In this document: positions 11,054-22,985 of the stretch, piece by piece | How the letters are laid out: each line of letters starts with the position of its first letter | Numbering within the stretch: position 1 is the first letter of the stretch | Origin: Ailurus styani | Taxonomy: Eukaryota; Chordata; Mammalia; Carnivora; Ailuridae | Direction: 5' to 3' | Length of the DNA stretch: 64,000 bases | Assembly: GCA_002007465.1 (NCBI GenBank) | Contig: LNAC01000375.1 | Coordinates: forward strand, 62,001-126,000 | Program-made: the position numbers and the translations under genes | Notes under the pieces: generated by a model | Told to the model about the DNA's origin: nothing | Databases searched by the model: none | The model's input: the letters and a program-made list of their open reading frames with translations, nothing else

Positions 11054-11594
11054 CCAGTTAACTCCTAGTTATTTTTAGGAAGGTGAGCCACAGGGTCCCC
11101 GACATTTGTTCAAACATTATTCTGGATCTTTGTGGGTGAGATTAACATTTGAATCAATAGAGTAAAGTAGATTGCCCTCCTCATCATGGGTGAGCCTCAT
11201 CCAATCAGCTGAAGGCCTGAATAGAATAAAAAGACTCACCTTTCCATGAGTAAGGAGGAACTCCTCTGATACGACTTCCTTCTAGCAGGGACATTCAGTT
11301 TTTTCCTGCCTTCAGACTTCAGCTGAAACATTGATTCTTCTTGGACCTCAAGCTTGCTAGTCCTCAGACTGAAGCTCATAATTAGCTTTCCTGGTTCTCA
11401 GGACTTCAGACTCAGACTGGAACTACACCATCAACATACTTGGATCTTCAGCTTGCCAACCTCAAATCCTGAGAGTTGTCAGCTTCCATAATTGCTTGAG
11501 CCAATTCCTTATGAAATCTTAGTGTGTATGTGATCCCCCCCCTTTCTCCCTTATTTTTTCTCTTTCACTGTAGAACCCTAGCTAATACAGTGAG
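11054..11594 (+). mobile_element. MLT2-type (ERVL) solitary LTR
   Basis: The order of blocks matches the HERV-L-related MLT2 LTR. GTTCAAACATTATTCTGGAT is near 11108 and GAGATTAACATTTGAATCA near 11138. CATCCAATCAGCTGAAGGCC follows near 11198, and GAGCCAATTCCTTATGAAATC near 11499 sits in the polyadenylation region. The end, TAGAACCCTAGCTAATACA, is close to the expected terminus. The 5' end is decayed and its limit approximate. There is no internal region. Confidence 0.8.
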
Positions 11595-12689
11595 AGATGG
11601 ATTCTACAACCTAAGTGAAATCCTCCAGAAAATGTCGGTCAATGTGAGGCCTCAGCAGAAGCACCCTTGGAAAGTAGTAAAAGCAATCTCAAGGGATTTG
11701 GGTAGGGTAACATTTGCTACAATTTTATATTTAGGTTCTCATTTATATATTCTAGGAAACTGCCTATATACAAATAGCATCTCCATGTAGTCTTTCTTTC
11801 CCAACCAATATTTCAGTCATTTGTTGTGAAGATTGCTGTATATGCACTAAAAAAGTCTTGACGCTTTTAACTCATCTTATGGGAAACATTGTTTCCTATG
11901 AATTTTATACCCATATTTAGTCCATAATCTATTCTAAAACAAGTTTTAGAATTCTAAATTTATGTAATTTTTATGCAGGTTCCTTATGTTTTACTTTCAA
12001 CAGAGCTATTCCTTATGGCAAATTACTTCAGTGTTCTTTTTGGAGATTCAGGTCTCCAAAACTTTCAGAAAGATATGAAAATGTCACAGATAATCAAAAA
12101 GATGATCAGTCTGTTATTTGAAGCTAAATACTTCTTAGCAAAAATTGGCATACTTAGTTATTTAGTACTGAGATTACAAGACCTCCCTTTGAAAATAATA
12201 GAATCAAAAATTACAGTCACAGAGCTTTAGGACTTAAAGTTTCTTAGAGGTCATCTTGCCCAATACACTGTTTCTCCATAAAGTAAACTGAGGAAGACAA
12301 TATGAAATCAATTGAGGAATAGAGGATGTATATGAGATAACTTTTTAACTTTACATTTTTAACACCTTAATATACAATTAGTTTCAATTGGAACTCAGTA
12401 TAAAGTCATTTATATAGAATATATTTTTAATGTTGAAATCTTATTGCTCATGGATCTAAATTCAATTCAGAAAACACCTCAGAAGAAATGTTCTAGTAAA
12501 TGTTTTATTAAAAAGAATGTATCCTTTATAGAGAACAGACTATTATGAGCAAAATATAGCCATGACTTTTAAAATAATTTCTTACAAATCTTTGAAGAAA
12601 ATAATAATAATGAAAGCGATGACAAGCAATGTCAAGAGCATAGGCCTAGTAACATATGTTTTATTAAAACAGGCATGTTAAACATATGT
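11595..12689. other. Unique AT-rich sequence
   Basis: An 85-codon open frame at 11973-12230 has no recognisable protein features. A weak MIR-like stretch occurs near 12220-12300 (CTTAGAGGTCATCTTGCCCA), too decayed to call. Nothing else was recognised. Confidence 0.5.
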
Positions 12690-12785
12690 TTAATCTCCAA
12701 ACAATCCAACAAGGTCAGTATTTTTATTACCCCATTTCACATATGAGGAAACTGTGAAACCTGATGTCCCAATTACTCAGGCTTC
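12690..12785 (-). mobile_element. MIR SINE fragment, antisense
   Basis: The stretch CCCCATTTCACATATGAGGA is the reverse of the conserved MIR core (CTCATCTGTAAAATGGGG type). It is preceded by the expected AATCTCCAAACAATCC-like region. Confidence 0.8.
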
Positions 12786-13175
12786 TATAATTGATTTCTC
12801 AGCCATTATATTCTTCTGTAGAGCAAGTATACTTTGAATACCTATCTACTTACTATTTAAAACAGCTCAATACACATTTAAACTATTTTCATGCACATTT
12901 GCCAGAGACTTATGAGTGTATGAATACTATTTCACTACTTTCCTTATTTTGTTGTGAACATAAAACAATGGATGGTTATTAGATGTAATTTAATGATCAA
13001 GTAGAAAATCATGTGTTTCAGTGTGACTCTTGACCAGTTTTTGAGGAATGCAGTTTGGTATTTAAATATGAAGATGATGGTATTGATCTGCTGTTAAAGG
13101 ACATATTGGTGGAGTTGATTTTGCAGTATGAAGGATTGCAGAGGCTATAATAATCATTCTTGGAAGAAAATACAG

Positions 13176-13362
13176 TGTCACAGAAGTCAGGGGGCCTAAG
13201 GTTTAATTTCTGCTTTGTAAGTAGCCATTTGGGTTTAGCCAACTCACTTTACTCTATGAGAATCATCTTCCTGTCCTTTAAAGTGAGGAATTGGGGTTTT
13301 GACCTAGATCAGTTTGAAGGTTCCTCTAGGTCTACTTAAAAACATTCTATGATTCTGTGAGC
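13176..13362 (+). mobile_element. MIR3-like element
   Basis: It keeps most of the order of a MIR3/CR1-type element: a GGGGGCCTAAGGTTTAATT head, a CCAACTCACTTTACTCT core, a GACCTAGATCAGTTTGAAGG segment and the end ACATTCTATGATTCTGTGA. The age and subfamily are uncertain. Confidence 0.65.
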
Positions 13363-16129
13363 TAGGCCTCATTAATGGTGTGTTAATAGTCAAAATTAGG
13401 CCTAAATGAAATATATTAGGTTGCTTTTTATATGGGACAGATACTGTTGGACTTGAAATACCAATTTTTAATTTCTATTTTGAAATTCTCTTCTTCCTGC
13501 TCTGTGCTCTTCCAGAAACCTTAGCTCTTAGAAAAGAACTGAAATGCAAGGAGTGAATAGAGATAGGTCTTTGAGTACTTTAAAATTATTTAACCAGCTA
13601 AATTACAAGGATTTAATAAAAAATTAAATGTCTGAATTTCAAAAACAAACCTTAAGTCAACCAATCTATCAATTGTTCCCTCTCTAAACTAAAATAACAA
13701 ATAAAATGCATTATTACACCTTATCCATGTAGACAAGTTATGTAATGTGTCAAGAGAGAAGAATGACTTTGGACCTGCCCTCTGGAAAAGATGCCCATAC
13801 TGGGCATTCTTCACTGATCCTTGAACAGTGTGCCTGAGCAGTTGGAAGCAGACTGGACCAATTGGAAAATACTGAACTAGGAGGAGGTAAGAAATGTATC
13901 TGCAACAGCTGAAGCAAAATGAACTTTTCTGCCGAGAAAAGCAGCTTAGTTACAACCCTCTGAGCTTAGACGTCAATCCATCCGCAAGCAGGACAAGTGT
14001 GGGTGATATATGGAAAGGATATTTTAAAATCTGCTTGAGTTTGCCAATCTGGAGATTCGCCCAGGAAAGAGAGCCTCAGAAAAATCACGATGGAAACAAG
14101 CAAATTTTATCATATTTATGCAGAACTTGAGAGACACAGAAACTAATTGGATAGACTCCCATTGCTAAGCAGATGAAGATTTCATCATTAATGATTACTA
14201 TGACAGAAAACTCTTTTAACTGTTTTTCTCTAATATCTGCAGCAATTAAATAAGTATATGTATTAGCTTTATAATCATGATGGAAAAAATACTTTCCTCA
14301 CATGTCCCTATAAAGCTAACCCTGTTCTCTTGTAGCTTGCTGAATCTTAAATCAGTTTTCAAACATGGCTATGCTGTCAAATAGAAGTGTGCAATGAACA
14401 TTTTTTTCTGAAGTCAGAAGCATTTCATTTTGAATGCTTAAGAAAATCACAAATGCCGAGTGCTTTGTTCCTTTAAAATAAAGGTGTGTTTAACACCTTG
14501 AATTATGCAAAATATTTGTGACACTAAATAATAACGCACCTTTTCTTTAATATAAATGGAATCTTTTTGTCAGCAAAGTAAACACGCTGCATTAAAAATA
14601 ATATTAATGCTCATTGACTATGTGCATTATTGTCTTTTGCAGACATCAGATGAATCACTATGATTTATTCCGAATGAGATATTTTTAATGAAAATGTATC
14701 ACATAGAGAAGCTAAATCATTTCCAGTAATACTGTAATAGCTTCAAAAGGAGACACTGTGGTGTTAAAGAGAAGCATATGATTCTTGGTGTCAGTGCCAG
14801 AGAACTTTAGTTTTAATGTGTTGAATCAGTACAAGTGATGACATGAATGATTAGATTTTTACAATAGCAATTTAATTTGAAAGAAGCAGAAATTCTTACT
14901 CAGGGACTTAGCTAAAATTTCATAATAAAGTTAAAAGAATTAAAATTTGCCAAAAGGTTTTCAGATAACTTATTTTTTAATAAATACAAACTTTGGGGTA
15001 TACTGATTAATACTATGGGCGATAAAATAGTTTTGAGTTAGTGGAAATACTCTAGATGGAGTTTAAGTAATCATATTTACTTTTGCAAAAGTATGTAATA
15101 TTTAGCTATTGAGATGTCATCCTAAACCTTATTTATTTAAGGTTGTTAAGTTCTAGCATCTTAAGTTGCAGTGCTGTTTCAAGACAGATTGATTAAAAAG
15201 GTAGGTTATATATATACATTAACGATTGACAAATTAAAATAATGGAATCCAAGCAAGCAAAACCAATGCTGGGGACCTTAACTGGAGTATGTGTGGCCAC
15301 CTCACGCAGAGACTTCCTGTGGCGTCAGGAAAATATGAACCCCTGGAGCCATGTCCTACCTTCATTCAGGGCTCTTTCGTGGGCTGCTGTGTGCTGTCAG
15401 CATGTGGGGATCAAACCAGCACACATCTTATCAGCCAGCTGAGAGCAAGGTCTCAGGGTGTAGCATAGAGGTACAGGATGGTGGGAAGAGAAGGATTGGG
15501 GCAGCCCTGAGTAGGGGAGTGAGAAAGAAGCAAAAGCAAGAGATTTGTTGTGGTTTTGCTCTGGGCTGACCCTGATTTAAGGCATTGGAAAAAAAAATGG
15601 AATCTATAGCACACACTCTTTGGAATACATCAGTATTAATGCGCTCACTTTAAAAGACCAGCAATAACAACATGGGTCCAACTATCATAGATCACTGCTG
15701 ATCAGATAGCAATTTTGACTGAACATTCACAATGAAGCTATTGTTTTAGGTCAGACAGTGATACAGTATGAAGTAAATTCTGACCTGGCTAGAAGAAATT
15801 GAAAGAGGCTACATTCAAAATAAATGTGATATTTAAGAAAAGGAGTCACTAGTAAAATGTTAGAAAGTAACTTCTTTTGCTATTATTGGCATCCTTAAAC
15901 CACCTCTGAATTTAACATACTAAGTATACTTTGAAACTATAGTTTCTTCTTTATCCTTTTTACAATGAGTTGCATAGGACATGATTTCCTTTGGGGGAAA
16001 TATACTTTCGAGATTTTGCAGTTAGGAATAGATTTGTTGTAGAGAATATATTATTTAATTTTGGAAGTTCTAATTCAAACTATAATTGAATAATTGTGTA
16101 GTTAATTGTTGAATGGCTGCATCCCCGAG
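13363..16129. other. 2.8 kb repeat-free stretch
   Basis: No SINE, LINE, LTR or DNA transposon is recognisable. Two parts look more complex than the surroundings: 13740-14130, with a 78-codon open frame preceded by GAGGTAAGA, and 14380-14780, an AT-rich segment with homeodomain-like TAAT motifs. About 15240-15600 is locally GC-richer. None has enough evidence to be called a gene or an enhancer. Confidence 0.5.
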
Positions 16130-16256
16130 ATAATATATATACTCTGTGAAGACTGGGATGGTGTCTGCCTTGTGAAGGATAGCCCCAGCCCCAAGTTAGG
16201 GCCTTAACACAGTGGGCAGTCACTCAATAAGAAATTGCTCATTAATTGAAGGATGA
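16130..16256 (+). mobile_element. L2 LINE, 3' end
   Basis: The GTGAAGACTGGGATGGTGTCTG block and the end CAGTCACTCAATAAGAAATTG match the L2 3' region in order. Confidence 0.75.
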
Positions 16257-16258
16257 CA

Positions 16259-16330
16259 TGGGCCCACAGCTAGTAACTGGGAAAGAAGATAATTCAAGCC
16301 TAAGCTGCTAACTCCATGCTCAGTGCTTTA
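16259..16330 (-). mobile_element. MIR SINE fragment, antisense
   Basis: CCCACAGCTAGTAACTGGG and CTAACTCCATGCTCAGTGCTT are the reverse of conserved MIR positions. It directly abuts the L2 tail to the left. Confidence 0.75.
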
Positions 16331-16809
16331 GGGACTATTTTGAATTTGTAAATGATAGGTTGCAAGCATCAAATTCACAGATACAGTTTTTAGTGAATTC
16401 AAACATTACCATTGAATAAGCTATGTGTATAGTGAGTAGCTTGACCAAATCACTTGATCTGTTCTTGTGATATGATTTCATGGCTTGCTTTTTATGGAAA
16501 TGCCTTTAAGTTACAGTTTATATTGCATATCATGATTTCAGACGGTTCATGGCTAGGGCCACTGATTCAGTTCTCAGAGGGAAAATTAGATTTTCCAGGG
16601 AAACTTCCTTTTCCCACAGAGTTTGTAATTCCAACTTTAGTGAAAAATGCCTGTCTCGTCTGAAGGAAAAATTCTGCACTGAATGTGAGCTAGCATCAGC
16701 CCTTCCCCATCTCCAACCCTGAATCATCAGTTGATTAGTTGATCCACCATTAATGAGTTAGTTATCTTAGATATTTTCTAAACTCCTTCCTGACTCAGAA
16801 TTTATATTA

Positions 16810-16945
16810 AATTAATAGTACTCAAATTATATACATATTATCTTTTTTAATTCTGAAAATAATTTTATGAAATAGATACTAACTTCCCTATTTGAGATGA
16901 GGAAAATGAGTCACAAAGGGAATTCTGCAGTAAAATAAAGATGAT
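16810..16945 (-). mobile_element. MIR SINE fragment, antisense
   Basis: Antisense MIR core remnants include ATTTTATGAAATAGATACTA and GAGATGAGGAAAATGAGTCA. It is well diverged. Confidence 0.7.
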
Positions 16946-17944
16946 AACAAGTATATGCTCATAGTGTTTTATGAACATCAAATATGATAGAAAATATTAC
17001 TGTGATTAATATGATTTGTTAGCTAAAAAGTAGTGTATGCAGTACAAGCTAATGTTAGTGCAATTTAATCCAGGCTTTAGAGTACTGCAACCGGGGAAAA
17101 CCATCCTGAGTTGATAAGAAATTGTGTAAATATCAAAAATGTCAAAATTATCCCTGGTGTAGAATTATAGGAGCTCTTATATATTCGAGATTTAACTTTT
17201 ACGATTCTATGATTTTTTTTTTGATTCCTTAAGTAGTGCAATCTTTTCAAAATACAACCATGAATAATATTAGCACAGTGTAGATGTAACTCTCGTTGGA
17301 CATTTTGGGAGGCCTGGTTAAACATTCTCATTTTACCTTGAAGTATCAGTATTGTCCCTCTTAGAGCTTCATCTGAGAAAGAGGATCATTATAGTATGTA
17401 AGGTAAGGTCATATTTGTAGTCCAGCTTTTCTTTTTTCTTTTAATATTTTCCCTTTATATTTGGCAAGACTGATACCAAAGACAAGAAGATTGAATTTCT
17501 CCACCTTCTTGGCAGCTAGGAGACAGACATCTGACCAAGAGGCCCGCAGTGAAATGTGTCTCCACAATGCTTCAGTTCAGCAGGGAAAAAGGAGAAGGTT
17601 TTCTTAGGAAGTTATACCTGGCGAATACGGCAGGATTTAGCATAGACACTGAGTCTAACAAGTAACTGTGACAGAATTGCCAAGGATAAGATCTCATGTT
17701 CATGGTTTACAATGTTTGTGTTAGAATCAGGCCTAGGAGTAGTTTAGTGGTGTGGTTAGGGTATTATTTCTGATTTCGTGATCTATAAACTCCATTGTCT
17801 GGCCCTCCTGGACCTTCTGAGGGCTAGTTTATATTATTTAATAAATTCCTATTCCAGTAGGAATACCTAATACCTATACCTAATGTGTCCCCTTTTTGCA
17901 AGTAATAAACCTGACTAAAATAAGCCTGTTTCACATAGCAGACT
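16946..17944. other. Unclassified, possibly old LTR sequence
   Basis: Nothing could be named. The part at 17640-17935 has an LTR-like feel, with AATAAATTCC and AATAAACCTG signals about 65 bp apart, but no family or boundaries could be set. Confidence 0.35.
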
Positions 17945-18483
17945 TGTGTTAGAATAATGGTTTCCCAAAGATATTCATGTCCTAATTCTTACAACGTAAG
18001 AATATACCGAAGTTGCACAGTATAAAGGGATTTTTGCCAATGTGATTAAGATTACAGACCTTGGAATGGGGAGGTTATCCTGAATTACCCAGGTGGGTCC
18101 TATCTAATCATATAATCCTTAAAAGCAAACACTCTTTCCTGGCAAAGTCCAGGTATATAGAGAGACAGAGAGATAGGACAAAAGAATAGGCATGAGAATG
18201 AGTCCTGGCCTTGAAGATGGAAGAAGGGGGCTGTGAGCCAAGGAATGCAGGTGATCTCCCGAAGCTTGGAATGGCTCTCAGCTGACAAACAGCAAAGAAA
18301 TCGATACCTTAATTCTACAACTGAATGGAACTGAATTCTGCTAACAACCTGAGTAAGCAAGGAAAAGGAATCTACTCTAGAGCCCACAAGAGTTCTCACC
18401 TATAAAACTGTAAAGTAGTAAGTTGTATGATGTTTAAAGCCACTAAATTTGTGATTGTAGATCTAATACAAAGCTAGAACAAA
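17945..18483 (+). mobile_element. MLT1 (ERVL-MaLR) LTR
   Basis: The MLT1 order is clear: CCCAAAGATATTCATGTCCT, TGTGATTAAGATTACAGACC, GGGGAGGTTATCCTGAATTA, GAGCCAAGGAATGCAGGTGA, AAACTGTAAAGTAGTAAG and TTAAAGCCACTAAATTTGTG. It is a solitary LTR spanning essentially the full length, with about 20-25% visible divergence from what I remember of the family. Confidence 0.9.
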
Positions 18484-19139
18484 CTTCGTAGTTCATGGAC
18501 AGTGTCTGATTGGGAACAATGACCAGAATTTGTAAAAAGCCAGAAAGTCAAGCCAGTCTCTGGAAATATTGAGAGGATGGAGAGCCAGATTCATAGTCAC
18601 GAAGTACAAAGTTTATAATGATCTATTCTGGCACAGTGTGTTATCAATCATCAGGTGTGCTGTGGGGTTACAGAGCTAGCACCCAGCTCACATGGGCCAC
18701 CGATACCCTACTTTTTATGTCTTGATTCTTATTATAACCAGCTTCATGTTCTTGACCTTTCTGTGCTCTAAATCTTGCTGTATTCTGTTCCTGTCAGTCA
18801 TTCTTTGATTTTTATTTTTATTTTTGCTTCCTTGAACCTTGACAAAATATTCTTAGCTGTCATTATAGATATGACATAATCTGCACCTGACCATGACTTT
18901 GATTCTGCTCCTGCAGAATACGGGTTCTATCCTTTGCTAAAGCTTATAATATAAGACTCTCACCTTGACCTCTGAGACAGGATACTAATTCATAAAGATG
19001 TCTATGCTTAATAACAGGAGGAAAAGTACAGAGCAGGAATAAACAGTGAGAGTGATATATGGCAAAATTCAGAGAGAAATGACATGAAATGCAAAATAAG
19101 GATTGAATCAGAAAACACAGAAATTAGTTGGGCTAGCAA
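18484..19139. other. Nothing recognised
   Basis: This is mixed unique sequence with no repeat family or coding signal that I can support. Confidence 0.5.
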
Positions 19140-19293
19140 CATTGAGTGGTTAAACTGTTAATGCTTCTAATCTTCTCTGTATAAAATTTGGATAATAATA
19201 GCAGTTCATAGATAACTTACAGTACTGAATAAAGTAATATGCTTAAAGCTCTTAGAATGGTCTGTGGCACATAGTAAATGTTTTATAAATGAC
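19140..19293 (+). mobile_element. MIR SINE
   Basis: A sense MIR core (AATCTTCTCTGTATAAAATT) is followed by GGATAATAATAGCAG and the conserved end GTGGCACATAGTAAATG. Confidence 0.8.
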
Positions 19294-19577
19294 CATTTTT
19301 ACTGACATAGAGTATATATGCTAGTGTACTTTTTTACACAGAAAGGGTACTGAGGGAGGAGGAAAAGGAGGTATGTCTTCTTAAATTTTTCTGTCTATGC
19401 TGAACTGGCATCTTTGTGAAGACAGTCTTTTGTTTTAGGAATATATCTGATTATCAACATTTATTTAATAAACTAAATACTAATACTCAGTTAATTTTCA
19501 ACTATCATAAAGTCAGCCCTTTATGAATGAGACTTAGTTTGATGGAAAAATCAGTAATCTAAAAAGCTTTGTTTTTC

Positions 19578-19778
19578 GGGCGCCTGGGTGGCTCAGTGGG
19601 TTAAAGCCGCTGCCTTCGGCTCAGGTCATGATCCCAGGGTCCTGGGATCGAGGCCCACATCGGGCTCTCTGCTCGGCAGGGAGCCTGCTTCCTCCTCTCC
19701 CTGTCTCTCTGCCTGCCTCTCTGCCTACTTGTAATTTCTCTCTGTGTGTCAAATAAATAAATAAAATCTTTAAAAAAA
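19578..19778 (+). mobile_element. SINEC, full length, CpG-rich head
   Basis: An intact GGGCGCCTGGGTGGCTCAG head and TTAAAGCCGCTGCC body retain several CpGs. A perfect 17-bp duplication, AAAAAGCTTTGTTTTTC, lies at 19561-19577 and 19779-19795. All of this suggests a recent insertion. Confidence 0.96.
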
Positions 19779-19795
19779 AAAAAGCTTTGTTTTTC

Positions 19796-19922
19796 AAAGT
19801 ATGATCTGGGGGAGTGGGTTTGAATACAGCATCTCAGATCCCACCTGATAATTAGAACCTGGATTTTAATAAGATCCCCAGATGATTCATGTGTACCCTG
19901 AGGTTTTGGAAACACTGATCTA
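19796..19922 (+). mobile_element. MER5A (hAT-Charlie MITE) fragment
   Basis: The interior shows MER5A landmarks in order: AAAGTATGATCTGGGG, CATCTCAGATCCCACC, AAGATCCCCAGATGATTCAT and AGGTTTTGGAAACACTGAT. It is non-autonomous and was inserted before the SINE immediately upstream. Confidence 0.8.
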
Positions 19923-20014
19923 AAGCACAAACAATAAAAATTCGAAAGGTAGTCAAATAAAAATTTTAAACTACTTAAAGTTGTCACAATAGGAAAACTA
20001 TTCTTATGCCTTCT

Positions 20015-20160
20015 CCATTTTGTTTTATCATTTATAAAATGAGGATTCTATATTACCCATTTCTTGAAATTAGGGTAAAGATTAAATGGCCCATATCATT
20101 ACTAATTAGATAATACATGTAAAGCTCTCTGTAAATTGCCTGACCAATAATCAAACGTAT
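20015..20160 (+). mobile_element. MIR SINE
   Basis: ATCATTTATAAAATGAGGAT and AATACATGTAAAGCTCTCTG match the MIR core and 3' half in order. Confidence 0.75.
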
Positions 20161-20217
20161 CAAATGTAAATGTGATCAGTATTCTTATTTATCAACTCAT
20201 TCCTCTATGCAAGACTT

Positions 20218-20305
20218 CCACTTTAATTGTCCAACAATCCTATTTAAATAACATCCTATTTTAATTGTCCTAATTATCCTAACGATCCTATTTAAATACA
20301 ATAAC
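20218..20305 (+). repeat. Imperfect tandem duplication
   Basis: TTTAATTGTCC followed by an ATCCTATTTAAATA block occurs twice (20223-20251 and 20261-20299), with a small extra piece in the second copy. It is probably replication slippage in unique DNA. Confidence 0.6.
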
Positions 20306-20589
20306 TTGGATATGCCGGCCCAAGTAATCATTTAAAATGATGTCCACAGTGGTTCAAGAGGAGAATCAACCTATTTTTGTCCTTCTTATAGCTGGATAAG
20401 AAGATAAGAATAAGATAAGAAAAAAGGGTCCTAACTTAATCCAGTTTAAATAACTAATATGTGTTGAATTTTTTACAGATTAATTAATTGCCTATGAAAA
20501 AATTTTATCTCCAGTTATTTGGGCCTGTAGAAAATTACTTTAGTCTGTTAGAAGGAAGCCACATATAACATCTAAAATGAGAAAAGGCA

Positions 20590-20814
20590 GGGGCACCTGG
20601 GTGGCTCAGTGGGTTAAAGCCTCTGCCTTCAGCTCAGGTCATGATCTCAGGGACCTGGGATCGAGCCCTGCATCGGGCTCTCTGCTCAGCAGAGAGCCTG
20701 CTTCCTCCTCTCTCTCTCTGCCTGCCTCTCTGCCTACTTGTGATCTCTCTCTCTCTGTCAAATAAATAAATAAATAAATAAAATCTTTAAAAAATAATAA
20801 TAATAATAATAAAT
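20590..20814 (+). mobile_element. SINEC, full length
   Basis: The head GGGGCACCTGGGTGGCTCAG is followed by a full body and a long mixed (AAAT)n/(AAT)n tail. The 16-bp duplication AAAATGAGAAAAGGCA has one change in its right copy. Confidence 0.95.
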
Positions 20815-20904
20815 AAAATGAGAAAAGACAAAGATTAAGATGTATGGATTTTTATATCTCCTACAGAAGTATAAGTATGAAATAGAAAAAAAAAAGAGAC
20901 CTTG

Positions 20905-21095
20905 CTTAGAAGCCAGCAGGACCTGGGCTTAAAATCTGACTGTTTTTCTTACTTACTACATGACATTTGGCAAATCAATGAATTGCTCTGACATTTATTT
21001 CCTCACCTATAAATATCCTAAAGGACTGTGGTTCTTGTTAAATGTGATACATTTTCTATGTTGTCTAACACGTAGTAGGCATAAAATAAAGGCTT
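20905..21095 (+). mobile_element. MIR SINE, near full length
   Basis: It runs from AGAAGCCAGCAGGACCTGGG through TACTACATGACATTTGGCAA to AACACGTAGTAGGCATAAAA, covering almost the whole MIR consensus. Confidence 0.8.
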
Positions 21096-21979
21096 TTTTT
21101 TTTTGGTCTTTTTTATTTTTAGATACATAAATATGATAAGATACACAACAGGATTGTATCTCTAAATATTAATTAGTATGTGTTTTCTGTGTATTTTCTG
21201 CACCCTCTTCATATTATTTTCCAAGGTTATTTTATTCCCTCCCAAAGTGTTTGTAGATAAGTAGAAACAAAGACTTATATTTAAGTATGTGACAGAAAGA
21301 TTCAGGCATCTGCTTACAGAGCAGCTTAAGGAGCGATAAGAGTGGACCTGTGTATAGAAGAGAATGTGGAGTGACTGGAAAAAAAATGAAAAAGGGACCC
21401 TAGACATTGAAAGGAAAAGGGAAAATAGTATCTTTCTTTTCAAGGGATAGAGCCACAAGCAAAAGAGCCTGAGCATCATCTCTTCAGCTATGGACTTTTT
21501 ACCAATCCATCACCAAGGGACTAAACTCTGTCCAATAGTCCTGGTCCACTGAGTAGATCCTAAACATATGTTGAAAGACTCAGACAGTATATTGGTGACC
21601 AAGATGGAATTGAACACAACCAGAGGTGATTTTTCTATGAGCCATAATAAGACTATATATGTTGCCAAGGATAATCCCTGTCTAGTTATTGACTCAAAGA
21701 CTGCAAAGATACACCAGGTATCTTGAAAAGGATAACGATTGAGGTTATACCATCACATGATTCTGATACTTGAATATGAAAAATCTCAGATTTTTTAGTT
21801 CATGAATTTTAGTGACTACTTGAGCTTTAGGTAGTCACAGCAAGACTAAGAAGTTATTAATAAATATTATATAGTATTTTAAATGTATGTATTATAGATT
21901 ATTACAAAGAAATTATGTTTACTGATACATTTGGACATATGAATACAATATTTTTAGTGTATACAATGAAAATTTTCTT
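21096..21979. other. Nothing recognised
   Basis: This is unique-looking sequence. The minus-strand open frame at 21162-21479 is low-complexity in composition and not gene-like. Confidence 0.5.
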
Positions 21980-22102
21980 GGGGTGCCTGGGTGGAAGTTA
22001 AGCATCCAACTCTTGATCTTAGCACAGGTCTTGATCTCAGTGTCATCAGTTCAAGCCCCATGCTGGGTTCCACACTGAGCATGGAGCCTACTTAAAAAAA
22101 AG
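21980..22102 (+). mobile_element. Old SINEC copy, internally shortened
   Basis: The head GGGGTGCCTGGGTGGAAGTTAA lacks the CTCAGTTGG segment that normally follows. The end is GGAGCCTACTTAAAAAAAAG. It belongs to the old, short-tailed subtype. Confidence 0.8.
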
Positions 22103-22289
22103 TTTCTTTATTGTGCTGTTATTACATTGACAATATAGGCCTCAAGACCTAATAAAGCAAAGAGATACAACTTTACATTGATATTTAGTTGAATTTTTAT
22201 ATGCATCTATGTCAGTAGGGTAAAATCAGTCACTTTAAAGCAGCCCCTGAGTTATCTGATGAAAATTCTTTTAATTTTATCAAATACAT

Positions 22290-22412
22290 TCAATTTTGCA
22301 AGATTTATTGAACACTTAACAGGTACTATCCAATGTGCCAAGACAATAACAGTGCCGTGTTTAATATTATAGGTAGATACATAAAAATTACAATAGAAAA
22401 TTCTATAAAAAC
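22290..22412 (-). mobile_element. L2 LINE 3' end, antisense, decayed
   Basis: TTTATTGAACACTTAACAGG and CCAATGTGCCAAGACAATAA are the reverse of the L2 tail (AATAAAT...GCACATAG type). Confidence 0.55.
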
Positions 22413-22985
22413 AAATGATTCTGTGCTCATATAATGTTTTTCAAAAAACTAATTCATGATTTTTCCATTCTGCAGAAATATTTTTTTATATATTAGAAAT
22501 GAAAATTATGAAGACTTAGAAAGATCTTTTGTCTTGATGTTATTCTTCAGAGAGTTTTAAACTGATTATTCACATTTACAGTTTTGGTTTTAAGAGTTTA
22601 GGTAATTTGAACATATTTTCACACTTGAAGACAACTTTAAAGAGCTGGATGAGTTTAAAAACAAATTGCTTAAAAACATGTAGAGCTAACAAGGCTGTGA
22701 AAATTTACAAGGTCAGGATTTGAGAGGTAGAAATCTAAAGAGGGCTGGTGTTTGTTGCCACTCTCTCTGGAGAATTGGCTTATTCTGAAAGAGGTAGCTC
22801 ACTGTTTTAGAATCTAAGCAGTCATGTTGAAGTTCTTGTCTCAAGGCTAGAGGGTGAGCAACATGTAGTTTAACTCTTCCACAAATTGATGCTTAATTTC
22901 AAATCATCTCATACTTGAATTAAAGTAACACCAGATTCCTAGTACCTCTAGCTGTATTTGAGTTTAAACAACCATTTTTATTATA
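22413..22985. other. Nothing recognised
   Basis: This AT-rich sequence directly precedes an L1/HAL1-like block and could include its decayed 5' part, but no landmark supports that. Confidence 0.4.

Noticed and set aside
11973..12230. 85-codon frame preceded by a pyrimidine-rich stretch and CAG
   Set aside because: No donor site, no recognised domain and an unremarkable composition; not enough to call an exon.
15240..15600. Locally GC-richer segment with two overlapping frames
   Set aside because: No CpG clustering, no processed-pseudogene hallmarks (no A-tail or flanking repeats) and no known protein similarity that I can see.
16946..17944. Two AATAAA-type signals resembling an LTR or gene 3' end
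   Set aside because: No LTR family, terminal sequence or upstream exon could be identified.
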